From positions 476,241,159 through 476,305,158 of the forward strand of contig OX422221.1 of assembly GCA_949130495.1 (NCBI GenBank): a DNA stretch of 64,000 nucleotides, in the 5' to 3' direction. The position numbers were made by a program, and so were the translations under genes. The DNA is from Sambucus nigra. Its lineage: Eukaryota; Streptophyta; Magnoliopsida; Dipsacales; Adoxaceae. Positions 46,603 to 56,868 of this stretch are shown here, piece after piece. Position 1 is the first letter of the stretch; each line of letters begins with the position of its first letter. The notes beneath the pieces were generated by a model that saw only the letters and a list, made by a program, of their open reading frames with translations, did no database searches and was not told the DNA's origin.

Positions 46603-47045
46603 CACAATTTTAGATGTTGAATACAACCCTAGAAATTAAATCAACACAAATACAAACTAAACTTAGAAAACTCACAACCCTAAATAGCTTTTTCACATTA
46701 AACCCCATCTTTCAAGTATATCAAACATATATTAAAAAAACACAATTTTAGATGTTGAATACAACCCTAAAAATTAAATCAACATAATACAAACTAAACC
46801 TAGAAAACTCACAACCCTAAATAATTTTTTTACCTTAAACCCCATCTTTCAAACATATCAAACATATATTAAAAAAATACAATTTTAGATGTTGAATACT
46901 ACCCTAGAAATTAAATCAACATAAATACAACTAAACCTAGAAAACTCAAAACCCAAAGTGGCTTTTTTACATTAAACCCCATCTTTCAAGCATATAAAAT
47001 ATATATTAAAAAACACAATTTTAGATGTTGAATACAACCCTAGAT
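46603..47045 (+). repeat. 137-bp tandem repeat between transposase and right Harbinger terminus
   Basis: Units start at 46603, 46741, 46878 and 47014 (the last partial), each beginning CACAATTTTAGATGTTGAAT and containing CCCTAGAAATTAAATCAAC and ACCCCATCTTTCAA. The array lies upstream of the transposase start, between the gene and the terminal repeat, where transposase- or Myb-binding sites and the promoter would be expected. Confidence 0.85.
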
Positions 47046-47479
47046 ACACAAATTTATAAACCGAAAATACACAAATTTAGATGTTGACAATACACAAACC
47101 GAAAATACACAAATCGAAAATACAAAAATTTATAAAACTCACAGCTCCGTAAAATACACACACCAAAAATGGGGAAAATACCTTCTCAGAGATACCGACT
47201 TCAGATTGAAGTGTGTTTTGAGGAATGGAGGTCTTGTAAGGGTTAGGGCTTGGGGCTAACATGCCGTCAAATCCCAATCTAAACTCGAAATTTGAAGAAG
47301 CAATTCACCCGGCAAAGATTTCCCTCCTAATGACCACAGAAAAATTTCTCCACTTTTTTCACAAATAAGGGTCATGAGATCAACTTTGTGCAAAATTTGC
47401 CTATGGAAAATTTCCTTATGAAACACTCCAAAACATGGGAAATTTGTGGGCAAATACCATTTGTCATGGCAAATATGTA

Positions 47480-47494
47480 GTATCAAACAGGCCC
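47480..47494 (-). repeat. Right terminal inverted repeat of the Harbinger element
   Basis: On the minus strand it reads GGGCCTGTTTGATAC. It is followed on the plus strand by the TTA duplication (47495-47497). Confidence 0.82.
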
Positions 47495-47497
47495 TTA

Positions 47498-48536
47498 TAT
47501 GTTTTCCCCCTTAAGTGTGTTATATGTCATATAAAGCGCTTAGTATATTCACTTAAAATTCATTCTTCATTTTCACATGACTGTAATACTGTTGTATGAT
47601 GTTGTTTGCAACTGTTTCGTGCTTTTTCAAAAATTGAATCACTAGTAACAACGCCCATAAATAGTTTCATTTCTACTTTCAAATCAAGTTTCATTCATAC
47701 ATAGTTTCATTTATACTATTATTATAAAAACTATTTTATACAAGAGATTAGTGGGTGCGAATTTCAATATCCATAAGAGAGAACACCATGCTCAATTTGA
47801 ATCCAGAGTCAAGGTTGCATCATCACAAGCCAGAACCAATGTGAGTTGTTGGCAAGCGGATTTAGAAAAAAAAGTTGATAAGATAACAGATGATAATGCC
47901 AAGAAAGCTGGGAACATGGGAACTAAGTCATTAAGGGGCGTTGGTGCTTCAAGTGATAAAATATAGAAGATAAAACTAAAGAATGTCTATTGATTTTTTT
48001 TGGGTCAAATTTGAATATATTATTACCAACGCAACAACCCAAGCATGTACAATGAGTGCAAATTTAGTCGAAACAACATGACTAAACTACAGTTCCAAAA
48101 CACAAAGCTCAAAACATATACGAAAAACGGGTCCAAAACATAAAGCTCAAGATGTAGATTTGCATAATTGAACTGCTCTGATTGCTATTTTATTAAACGA
48201 TAAAATGCCGAGTAGTGGATAATATGCTTAAATTGCACATATTGCTATAAACACCCAAACCAAAAATGATTCTCAAAATCCAAATCAAATAGAAGAAATG
48301 CATCTACCTGAATTAACAAAAGTTGAACATCATCTTGGCATTTATCTTGAGAAATAGCAGCTTGGTTTTCATCTTCACGTTCAGATTTTGATGTGATGGT
48401 GATAGAAGAAAACTCAAGTAATGCTTTAGTCAATACTTTAATATGTGAATGAGATTCCACTTTCGCATATCTATCAAGGCAATTGGATTCAGTTAAAAAT
48501 TATATTGAAAATTCACGCTAGTCTCTTGAGCAAATT
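47498..48536. other. Gene-free flanking DNA
   Basis: Only short unrecognised ORFs are present (for example 47751-47966 plus and 48245-48460 minus), with AT-rich composition. A T-run at about 47994-48001 followed by LINE-tail-like text is noted but not called. This DNA may belong to the CACTA remnant that ends at about 49600. Confidence 0.3.
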
Positions 48537-48556
48537 GAACCCAAATTGAATTAGAC

Positions 48557-48708
48557 GTATTGTCATCAAACAAGCATATAGCATATGTAATGCATATTAC
48601 AAATGCTATATGCTATATACTTGCTACATTACATTGAATATGTTATACGGAATATAAGGAGGCTCGTTTTAGTGAATCGAATTATTATCCTTTTTATGTA
48701 CAAAAAAA
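48557..48708 (+). mobile_element. 152-bp retroposon with A-tail and 20-bp target duplication
   Basis: The insert ends in seven A residues and is flanked by perfect 20-bp direct repeats, GAACCCAAATTGAATTAGAC, at 48537-48556 and 48709-48728. Long perfect target duplications plus a 3' A-tail are the signature of target-primed reverse transcription by LINE machinery. No clear tRNA-type A or B box was found, so it may be a SINE of unusual origin or a short retrocopy. Its first half can fold on GCATATAGCATATG / GCTATATGCTATATA words. Confidence 0.7.
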
Positions 48709-49079
48709 GAACCCAAATTGAATTAGACATAATTTTGTGTTTTTGACTAGTAGTTTCTACCGATATATAAACCTTTAGGCCGACATCAGTCACTCGGTGG
48801 TCAGGATGTCCATTTCCAGGAGCACACCATGCCTAGTCCACGAGATGCCTGGAAACTAATACATGAGCCAATAAAATATGAAAGTTAACCCCCAAGCAGG
48901 TGCAATATCATAATATATGAAAGTCAATAAAATAAAAGAATGGTCTTGCATACCTGCCTTGGGATTTGTTCCTTTACGTAAAAGAACATTCTTGTCATAT
49001 AAAGACCTTTACGGAACCAATGACCTCTCCCCTCCTCCTTTATCCAGGCTTGGGACCGGCAATGCAAAGATAAAACATT

Positions 49080-49353
49080 GCATTGACGGAGTTAAAAAGG
49101 TTTTACCTAACATAGTAAGCGAGATTAATGAGAAAAACAAGCATATATAAAATTTAATAACTGTGATCCAAATCAATAAACCAAAAGTATCTTTTACCTA
49201 ACACAGCAATCGCGATTAATATGGAAAAAAAAGCATATATAAAATTTAATAATTGTTATCCAAATCATTAATCCAAAAGTATCTTTCCTACACTAAAATT
49301 TAAGAACTGTCATCCAAATAATTAATCCAAAAGTATCTTTCCTACACTAAAAT
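49080..49353 (+). repeat. Short degenerate tandem repeat
   Basis: ATCCAAATCATTAATCCAA-type text with AAGTATCTTTCCTACACT recurs. Two close copies lie at about 49247-49299 and 49300-49353 (about 53 bp), and a more diverged longer unit at about 49105-49246 includes CGCGATTAAT and GCATATATAAAATTTAAT. It may be subterminal to the neighbouring CACTA remnant. Confidence 0.6.
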
Positions 49354-49598
49354 GTGCCAAACTAAGTTAAACATTCTAAACATACTTCAAGCAACTTTCC
49401 ATCCAAATAACAAATCATCCATCTAAAAAGCTTGCTAAAGTTTCAAAACCATTTTGAGGAGCATTATACGGAGAAGAATCAGGTTAAAGCATTGTCTCAA
49501 CCCAAACTATATTTTCCCTAAGTCCAAGGAATTTGAAGTGACACATGTCACCATTATGTATCCCGACATGCCCCTTTGTCAATTCTGCACCAAACCTA

Positions 49599-50509
49599 TC
49601 AAGAATAATAGGAGGAGGGGGTGGGGGTTGGGAGTAAGAGTGGGATTGATAGGGGGAGGGGGTTAGGAGTATGAGTGGGATTTAGAGTGGGAGAGGGAGT
49701 GTTGATAAGATCACTCAAATTCGAAGGTAAAGTAACAGGATGATGATTTGAAGTGGAGCCAAACTCGCTCTGTAGAGTCACCACTATAGGGGAATTCTCC
49801 TTTCCATTTTTCAATTTTGATATAAACATATGCAACATAAAAGTAACTTGTTTCAACCATGAATGAACATTAGATATCGCATTCTTCATCGAAGAAATTT
49901 CTTCATTTCTTTTCAAATGTTGTACAATTTTTTTGCCTTCTCCACCCCCGTGTGAATTAATTATTTCTTAGAGACGTAGGACCTTGCTCCACGCATTCGG
50001 CCTTTAACATCGTTTTCAAACACTTGTGTTAACACATCGTTGTCTTGATTCTCAAAAGTATCGCTACTACTCTCTCTAATCATACTTATGGCTTTTCTTT
50101 TCTCTTCCGCAACCTTCACTTCCTCCTATATTATTATAAATAAATTTGTTAATCATTTCATAAAAGTTCAACTAAAAATTAAAAGATTGAAATAGAAACT
50201 TTTGGCACTCTCCAACAGAGTTTTATCACATCGTATATGTCCTAACAACCAATTGTCTACCCTCCCAATTTGTATTTCTGGCTTAGTTTTTTGTTGTATA
50301 TTGTTAAAATTAACAAATTAGGTAAGAACGTTTTTAATGTTAAAAAGAAAAAAATATTATACACGCCAACAAGTATTTCTTTTGGTCATAGGTACGACGT
50401 CCAAGACAATGGGTATACTTCAACTTTGAGCGGTTCTCAACATTTTTTTAGTTTTTATTGCCTCTTTTTCTCACCATTTTCCATATCTATAAATTTCTTC
50501 CATATTTCA
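49599..50509 (-). pseudogene. C-terminal remnant of a CACTA Ptta/En/Spm-type protein
   Basis: On the minus strand, conceptual reading from 50509 gives EIWKKFIDMENGEKKRQ, then ENRSKLKYTHCLGRRTYDQ. After a gap it gives EIQIGRVDNWLLGHIRCDK (about 50285-50205). After a further gap it gives DNDVLTQVFENDVKGRMRG (about 50045-49985) and a final segment 49916-49599 with a helical then Pro/Thr/Ser-rich tail. The order of NRSK-K-x-HC-G, GR-x-W and GR-x-RG blocks follows the plant transposase (Ptta/En/Spm) domain of CACTA elements. The gaps look like introns or decay. The 5' part is cut by the LTR at 50510 and would continue beyond the right edge of the window. Found by eye across frames, so moderate confidence. 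Confidence 0.5.
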
Positions 50510-51753
50510 TGTGACACCCCGCCTAATTAACCCTGGGTGATCAGTCCTAAATTAAGTTAGAACAGGTTTCTCAGTTGGATCATTCTTAGCATCACTGTCG
50601 CCTTTTTAATTACTAACCACCTAAGTGAGAAAATTAGAGTGGTGCCAAGTTTTATCTTTCATTAACTTAAATAAAACTCATGCGGAAAATAAAATAACAC
50701 AATAATCACATTTAACTAAAACAACCATTCATAATTTATTAACTGACCGAATAAACCATCGGCCCAAACTCCAACAAATATAAAATAAAGACAAGTAATC
50801 CATCTCAACAAGTCTGACAAAAACTAAATGAACTGTGAGCGACATGATCGAAATAACTGATAGAAGTCTCTATACTAGAATAAAAGAGTGAGGCGTCTAT
50901 CAAAACTCCCGCAACATCCACATATGCTGCAGCAACGGATTTCCTGAAATAGAATCAAGCCTGGCGTCCCTGTGGCTGGACACCAAAAAGGTTTTTTAAA
51001 AAAATTATAGCAATGGTTAGTACCCAAAAACATTTGAAAAAAATTTAGAATATGATTAACTTGCAGTAATAAATAAATATGCATGCTCTCCATATTTTAG
51101 TTAGTGCAGCACTCCCTTGAGGATATCCTCACCCCTCCTCTAATGTGCACTACTAACGCCTTAATTAAATTTACCTAGATCTTTATCTTATGACTAGATA
51201 AATTATGAAACCCCTTGCAAAACACCCTACTCTAACCGAGTACGCCTAAATTATGATTTTTAAGTTATTATCGTCATCAACTTAATTAAATCATTTCCCT
51301 TTTTAATTTCATATAACTTCCACATCTGTTATACATATAATACAACTCATTCTTTGTATTAATTATCCCGTATACAATTATTTACCTAATTATATACTCG
51401 ATCATATTACAGTATTCATAAACATACTGATATAACATTTAACAATGGTATTTTCACCTTGTAAAGTCTCAATGGGTATAATTCCTCTAAAGGGCTATCC
51501 CACTAGGTATATTCACCTAACCTAGTTACCCCAAGTCAGAATTTTTCCCTAACTTGGTTAATACATATATATTGGAGGCGGTCATATTCCTTCCCTAAAA
51601 GTGAGATGCCCCTCACCCATATATGGACGCTATGGCTTGGGAATATACTCGCCTTACTCCTCAAGCTAGGGGATTCATCCACTACACCCAACCTCCCCCT
51701 ATAGCACTAGAGCATTTAATAATAATATTTATCACTGATATTAATGCACACAC

Positions 51754-51774
51754 CATATATATATATATATATAT
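51754..51774. repeat. AT microsatellite at the left edge of the LTR insertion
   Basis: An (AT)n run ends immediately before CTAG at 51776. A similar (AT)n run lies at about 56835-56868, suggesting that an insertion landed in, or duplicated, an AT microsatellite of the LTR. Confidence 0.6.
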
Positions 51775-51775
51775 A

Positions 51776-51801
51776 CTAGTGGTGACCCGTGCGATGCACG
51801 G
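51776..51801 (-). mobile_element. Helitron-like 3' terminus (reverse-oriented)
   Basis: Read on the minus strand, a perfect 6-bp hairpin CCGTGC-ATC-GCACGG is followed 7 nt later by CTAG, and the next base is T. Helitrons end in a short GC-rich hairpin about 10 nt before CTRR and insert between A and T. The flanking A at 51775 fits. The matching 5' TC end on the right was not found, so only the terminus is called. The element would extend towards 56830. Confidence 0.45.
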
Positions 51802-54085
51802 TGGGTGTAACACGTTTTGAACTATATTATCTAATATATAATTTTGATTAGTATTTAAAAAATGATCTCAGCCAAATAAGTGATAAAAGTGTTATTTTTA
51901 GTTTTCCCCGATTTTATGACCAATTATCGAACACACTTTCACGATTTAAAAAACTTGCAATACACCCTCATTATGTCAAATATTCATCCAAATCATTAGT
52001 ATTCTTTACATTTTATCTTTTGCCCCCACTTTTAGTATTGCAAACTTAACTCAAAATTTGACATGTTGGAAGACAAACCAAGAATCTTAGAAACTACATG
52101 AAATTTCATGATAAATGTAATACATATTTTATTGATAGTCAATAATAAAAAAAAACAACAACTTGGGAAGGAACTGTGCTTAAAACAAAAAATATTAACA
52201 CACAATTTTGACTTTTAAAGACAATTTTTTTTAGGTCATGCAATCAATCTAATGCAATCAATCTAAAGCTATCATGAATTTCTAAGATATAGTACAGTAG
52301 TTGTGAACTTAGTTTTTTTGAACCCAACACGAACACAACTCAATCAAAAACAGAGTGTTTGCACGTGTTAATTGGAGAAGTGATAACATGCAGATGTGAT
52401 ACGTGTCCCACATGTTTCCCACTATAATGACAAATATGAGTCTTATTTATTATAATACTTGGAAATCATTCTTTTGAAACATAGGCTTTTGATATTCAAA
52501 CGTATTAATATATAAAAATCTTGAACATTTAGGGTGGGGTCAAGACTTTTATCTTTTGTCTTTTTTCTGAAATGATTTTTTAATAACACACTATTTTTAA
52601 CAATTGAAAAATATTTTTGTATATTTTGTATTTTAAGGATTGGACATACAAATAATGCAATTTTGAACTGCCAGAAGTAAGAGATTTTAATAATGGTAAC
52701 TATATATTTTTTTATCACATACTATTGGATTTACAATACTATATATTTTTTTATCACATACTATTGGATTTACAATGCAAAAGAGTTTTATCTTATCACG
52801 ACCAAACCAAAAATTAAAGCACCACAAATATCATGACTTGATTATATTATATGGCTATTTGTTTAAGTGACTACATCTCATTTACTAATTGCACTGTATT
52901 GTAATAAACAAAGAGGATTGATGTTAATGTGAAACCTAAAAATTTAAGAATTTCATTTTTCTTCAAAATAAATTTCTAGATTCTGCTATAATAAATCTAG
53001 GTATAAATGCATGAATTTTCTAATATCAAAATGTAGGGGTGCCAATTTTAAAAATACATGAAATTATGAAACAAAACGACACGAAATTGACCCTAAAACG
53101 TGTCCTTTTTTTACACCAAGTCGTATCGTGCCATGTTTGTGTGAAAATGAGGAGATGTGGCAGTCGTATTTATTTATATTTAATTTAGTGTAAATTTTAA
53201 GAATTTGTGTTATTTGTATCACGCCATGTTCGCGTTGTACAGTGTTCTATTTGAATCGTGTTTGTGTCAACTAAAAAAACACAAATTCATATCGTGTTGT
53301 ATCCTTTCTAAAAAACTCTTGTTGTGTCAAAACATATTCCAAAAACACGAATGGACAACCTTTCTAAATATCGCACTTTCTTCTTGTTAAATCATATTAA
53401 ATGACAATAAATATATCTACTACTAATAAAAAAACATATAACTTGCCTAAAATGAAATACCACACGAAAAAAAAGAAGTTATTCAACAAATTCAAACCAT
53501 TTCAAAGAAATGTTATATGTTTTTTAAACATAATGAACAGTTGACACTACTAACTAACAAAAAAAAATATAGAATAGGTATCCAATACGTAAATTGAAGT
53601 TGGACAACTAAAAAAATCAATTATATTAAAAATGAAGTAGTTTTACCTTGTGTAACCATAACAGTCATCAACCCAGCATTGGCATTCTCAATCCGTCAAC
53701 AATGATCTAATCAGTCTTGATTCATTAGTGTAGCCCCATTCTACTTCTTTATTAGTAAGACCCGCTCATCCGCCATTCCACTCAGAAGAGATTGAAACCG
53801 ACGAGTTGAATCTCTTGCCTTTGAGAATCAGAACTATTAGCCACCTTTTTTTAATGTTTTTCCAACATTGAGGATCATCTTTTAATAATTATCACATGCC
53901 TGAAGAAATGAAAAAACACATTATAAGTCACCCAATGACATCACTTCTACTAAATAAAATAAGTATAAATTCTATAATAACAATTCATAATAAATATCAG
54001 TCAAGATAATTGTTATAAATACCAACTCACGTTACATATACCACACATAATATCAAATTTCAGTCAATAAAAGAACTAACAATTA
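51802..54085. other. Gene-free AT-rich filler of the LTR insertion
   Basis: There is no recognisable protein. It includes the 39-bp duplication at 52699-52776, a stretch rich in ACGACACG-type words (about 53040-53350) and TCTACTACTAATAAAA at 53413, which resembles a Helitron 5' end but is unpaired. Confidence 0.3.
52699..52776 (+). repeat. Perfect 39-bp tandem duplication
   Basis: The unit begins ACTATATATTTTTTTATCAC and ends GGATTTACAAT. The copies at 52699-52737 and 52738-52776 are identical, so the duplication is recent. No gene is affected. Confidence 0.9.
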
Positions 54086-54305
54086 GGGACATATACCAAA
54101 TAGTCCCTCGAACTTTTTTTAATACACGTTTAATTCAAGCCTTTTTATTTTGCACCAAAAAGTCCTTTACCGTGTTAAAAAGGCTTTACCATGCCGGTGT
54201 CGCGGACCTCTAAAGATAAGAATAAGGAAATTTTTGGTACAAAATAAAACGCTTGGACTAAATGCATATTAAAAAATATTTGAGGGACTTTTTGGTATTT
54301 GATCC
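54086..54305. mobile_element. Foldback-type MITE of about 220 bp
   Basis: The left arm starts GGGACATATACCAAATAGTC and the reverse complement of the right end starts GGATCAAATACCAAAAAGTC. The arms align over about 85 bp at roughly 80% identity (shared blocks ATACCAAA, AGTCCCTC, TTTTATTTTG, ACCAAAAA). No coding potential. The flanks show no clear target duplication, so the superfamily is not assigned; a Mutator-type origin is possible. Confidence 0.6.
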
Positions 54306-56830
54306 TTAAATTTACATGTTTGAAATTTAATATATGCGGTGTAATAAGGGGTAGACATGTATTTTAAATTAAAAGATGTCGATTCAAGAAATTAAAAAAA
54401 AAAAGATAAAAAAATAGAAGTAGTTCAAAAATGGAACCATTACATAATACTTTACACATAAACAGGTAATATTCCGAACCGATGGTTTTCCGTTTCGAAC
54501 ACTAATACAAAATTCCACGAACATTTGGAGAAGAAATCCCTTTGCTTTAAAGCAGCCAATGAACGACAAGATAAGACCTGGAGAGTACGTTTTTGCGACG
54601 GACATAGTAAGGTCAGGTCTTCATTCAAATAGTTTATTTGGAAGAGCATGAAACTCACTTTAAATTTTTAATAAAAAAAAACATAAAACAAATAGGTACA
54701 CAGATACTAAGCTCTTCTTTTGAGTTGTTTCCAACAATACCGACAGAAAATACTATGAAATTAGAATAGTACAAAATGAGACCCTGCTCCATTTTTCCCA
54801 AAAAAGGAGACACATATCCCTAGAAGGAGACATGAAATAAGGATACCTATATTTCTGCATATTACCTCATCTCTAGTCCTATAAAAATACAATCAGAGAT
54901 AAAATATATCAATGGGATTTCAATATAAACGCTAGCAATTAAAATTAAAACTTAATACCCCAATTTCAACTTTTTGTTGTCTTTGTAGTCGAATGTTGGA
55001 TCGACTACTAATTACAATTATAGATACCGGTATAACTCTGAGTGCAGGGTTTGCAATTTCTTCACATGTTATTCTCATCAACAATCAACTTCCTATTATC
55101 TTATATTTCTTCGATGATGGAATGATTCTTATCAAAATGAGAGTCACTTGTTTCAATAGATGGTTTGCAACACTTTTTTGCTTAGGGGGCTTCATTTTTG
55201 CCGGGTCATTGAACTCATCATGGGGACTCACATATTCATCCTCACTGTGCATATATTTGAAGGATGTATAAATAAAAAGTCAGTAGCCACTAAAACATAA
55301 CATCAATAGAAAATCTTGCATAACAGAGACACAATAAGCCTAATAATTTTATTAGAAACTAAACTAAAGACAAAGGATAGCACACCCATTTTGATCCAGA
55401 TTGTACTGGAAACTATTTGCACCACTGTAGTTGTTGCACCGTAAATTAATTCTCCTCAAAATAAGCTTGTAGCGATGCAATCCATCAGTGAAGAATAAAT
55501 GATAATATCTCTTATAAAATGAGAAAAATAAACCTGAAAATTAAAGTGACACAATGAAAACATTTGTAAATGGATGATTTGATCAGTTGTAAAGAGATGA
55601 GTTAGGAGGTTTTAGTTGCTGCTGCAGCTTTCATCTCAGTTTTTTTCTGCACATACCCATTTTTTTTCTTCTTAACGGGGTGTTATCTCTTCTTTGAACT
55701 GGATGTAAAACTTGTATTGAAACGTTCTTGGAGATTGGATTTGGTTAGTGGGTTCTTAAGAGAAATGGTGTTTATGGGTTTATTGAACTGCAAAACACAG
55801 TTGAAGCCATTGTCTTGGACCAATACTTGTAATTCTTGTTTATATACACACACAGGCTCAAAATTAAAAATAAAAAAAAGTTGTACTTTTGTGTGAGGAA
55901 TTAAAGAAGAGAGGGTGGTGGTGTGGTAAGAATGATTATGAGCCAAGAATTCTGAATTTGGTGCACCATTGGTGGATTCGCATGGCTATGTGACAATCTT
56001 GTCTTCTCCCACATGTTTAACAAATTTCATGCTAAGAAAAATCTCAGATGTTGATTTTGTTACAAAATCATTAATAAAATGAAAACAAAGTCACCCAAAC
56101 AAACAATTGGAAATCGCCCTGATTTTTAAGAAGGAAGAAAGAGGTGTAATTTTTTTAACATCAACTGTTATGATGCTTAAAATGGTAATAGGACATATCA
56201 TTCTAACATAGAACCCTCAAAAATGAAAATAAATATATCGAAGTCCAAAAGAATCTCTAACATTCAAAATTCATACGCAAAATCAATTAAACGGGACATA
56301 CAAAAAGAAAGCATAAACAACATTTGCTTTATAGTCCAAACCACAAACAACACCCTAGAACAAACATATGAAACCCTTACGTTTACACTTCAAAAAACAA
56401 AATTACCTAACCGAAAGGGAAGATTCAAGAGAACATGACCATTAAAACAAACAACGGGATAAAACTTTCATACAACCACCAACTCGTGCATTAAGAAACA
56501 CCGGACAATCGTCTCTTGTCTGGTAAGAGAGGGGGATGTATTTGAGATTTGAAAGAAAGAAAGCTTTGAGAGATAGAGATTCTGAAAAACCGTCCCCAGA
56601 TCGTGTGTTGGTTTACGTGATTTTTCAGTTGTGGGGAAGGGACATGCTTTTTTTTTAAAAGTATTTTGAGATTGTGGAAAACTGCCCCAGATCGCGTGGG
56701 TTGGTTTACGGGATTAATCAATTGCGGGAAGGGATAGGTGTTTTTTATTTATTTAATAAACTCAAAATTCTGAAAAATTAGGATCACTTCTTTGGAGGCC
56801 CGCGAGTGGTCCAACTACATCCGTATATAT

Positions 56831-56834
<4 letters not shown>
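54306..56834. other. Filler of the LTR insertion with unrecognised short ORFs
   Basis: ORFs at 54993-55271 (plus) and 55683-55946 (minus) are unrecognised. The second begins MAHNHSYHTTTLSSLIPHTK, has a Ser/Thr-rich, basic-ended composition and follows a less AT-rich leader, so a captured gene fragment is possible but unsupported. An inverted pair of ATCGCGTG / CGTGTG segments (56575-56720) repeats CCCAGATCG words. Confidence 0.3.

Positions 56835-56868
<34 letters not shown>
56835..56868. repeat. AT microsatellite at the right edge of the LTR insertion
   Basis: An (AT)n run is followed by ACTATCACACACCG, which recalls CACACACCATATAT just left of 51754. The resemblance suggests that both sides derive from the same LTR microsatellite. 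Confidence 0.5.

Larger units (their letters stand above)
2506..47494 (-). mobile_element. PIF/Harbinger element enlarged by nested retrotransposons
   Basis: The left end GGGTCCGTTTGATAC (2506-2520) and the reverse complement of the right end, GGGCCTGTTTGATAC (47480-47494), match at 13 of 15 positions. Each end is flanked by TTA (2503-2505 and 47495-47497), the 3-bp target duplication of PIF/Harbinger elements. The element encodes the two proteins this superfamily needs, a Harbinger-type DDE transposase (45092-46301) and a Myb/SANT-like protein (31711-32732), both on the minus strand. It also has a second Myb/SANT-like pseudogene, an unrecognised ORF and a minisatellite. Removing the Tat element (5082-31343), the Tekay element (34603-44423) and their 5-bp duplications leaves about 8.9 kb. 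The sequence joins correctly across both insertion sites. Stops in both proteins make it a defective copy. Confidence 0.85.

Noticed and set aside
47994..48120. T-run followed by text resembling a LINE 3' end on the minus strand
   Set aside because: No target duplication or coding part could be found, and the resemblance rests on low-complexity text.
48775..48860. Moderately GC-rich stretch considered as a tRNA or SINE
   Set aside because: No cloverleaf or A/B box arrangement could be drawn.
49604..49700. G-rich strand near 49610-49700 as a possible quadruplex regulatory site
   Set aside because: It is explained as the Pro/Thr-rich tail coding of the CACTA remnant on the other strand, with no promoter nearby.
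53040..53350. ACGACACG-rich stretch resembling hAT-related repeats
   Set aside because: No paired termini or target duplication were found, and the words are too degenerate for a call.
53413..53428. TCTACTACTAATAAAA as a possible plus-strand Helitron 5' end
   Set aside because: No matching hairpin and CTRR end was found on the right. It could be chance in AT-rich DNA.
55683..55946. Minus-strand ORF with a transit-peptide-like composition
   Set aside because: There is no recognisable domain and no splice partner, so it is described only as part of the gene-free filler.
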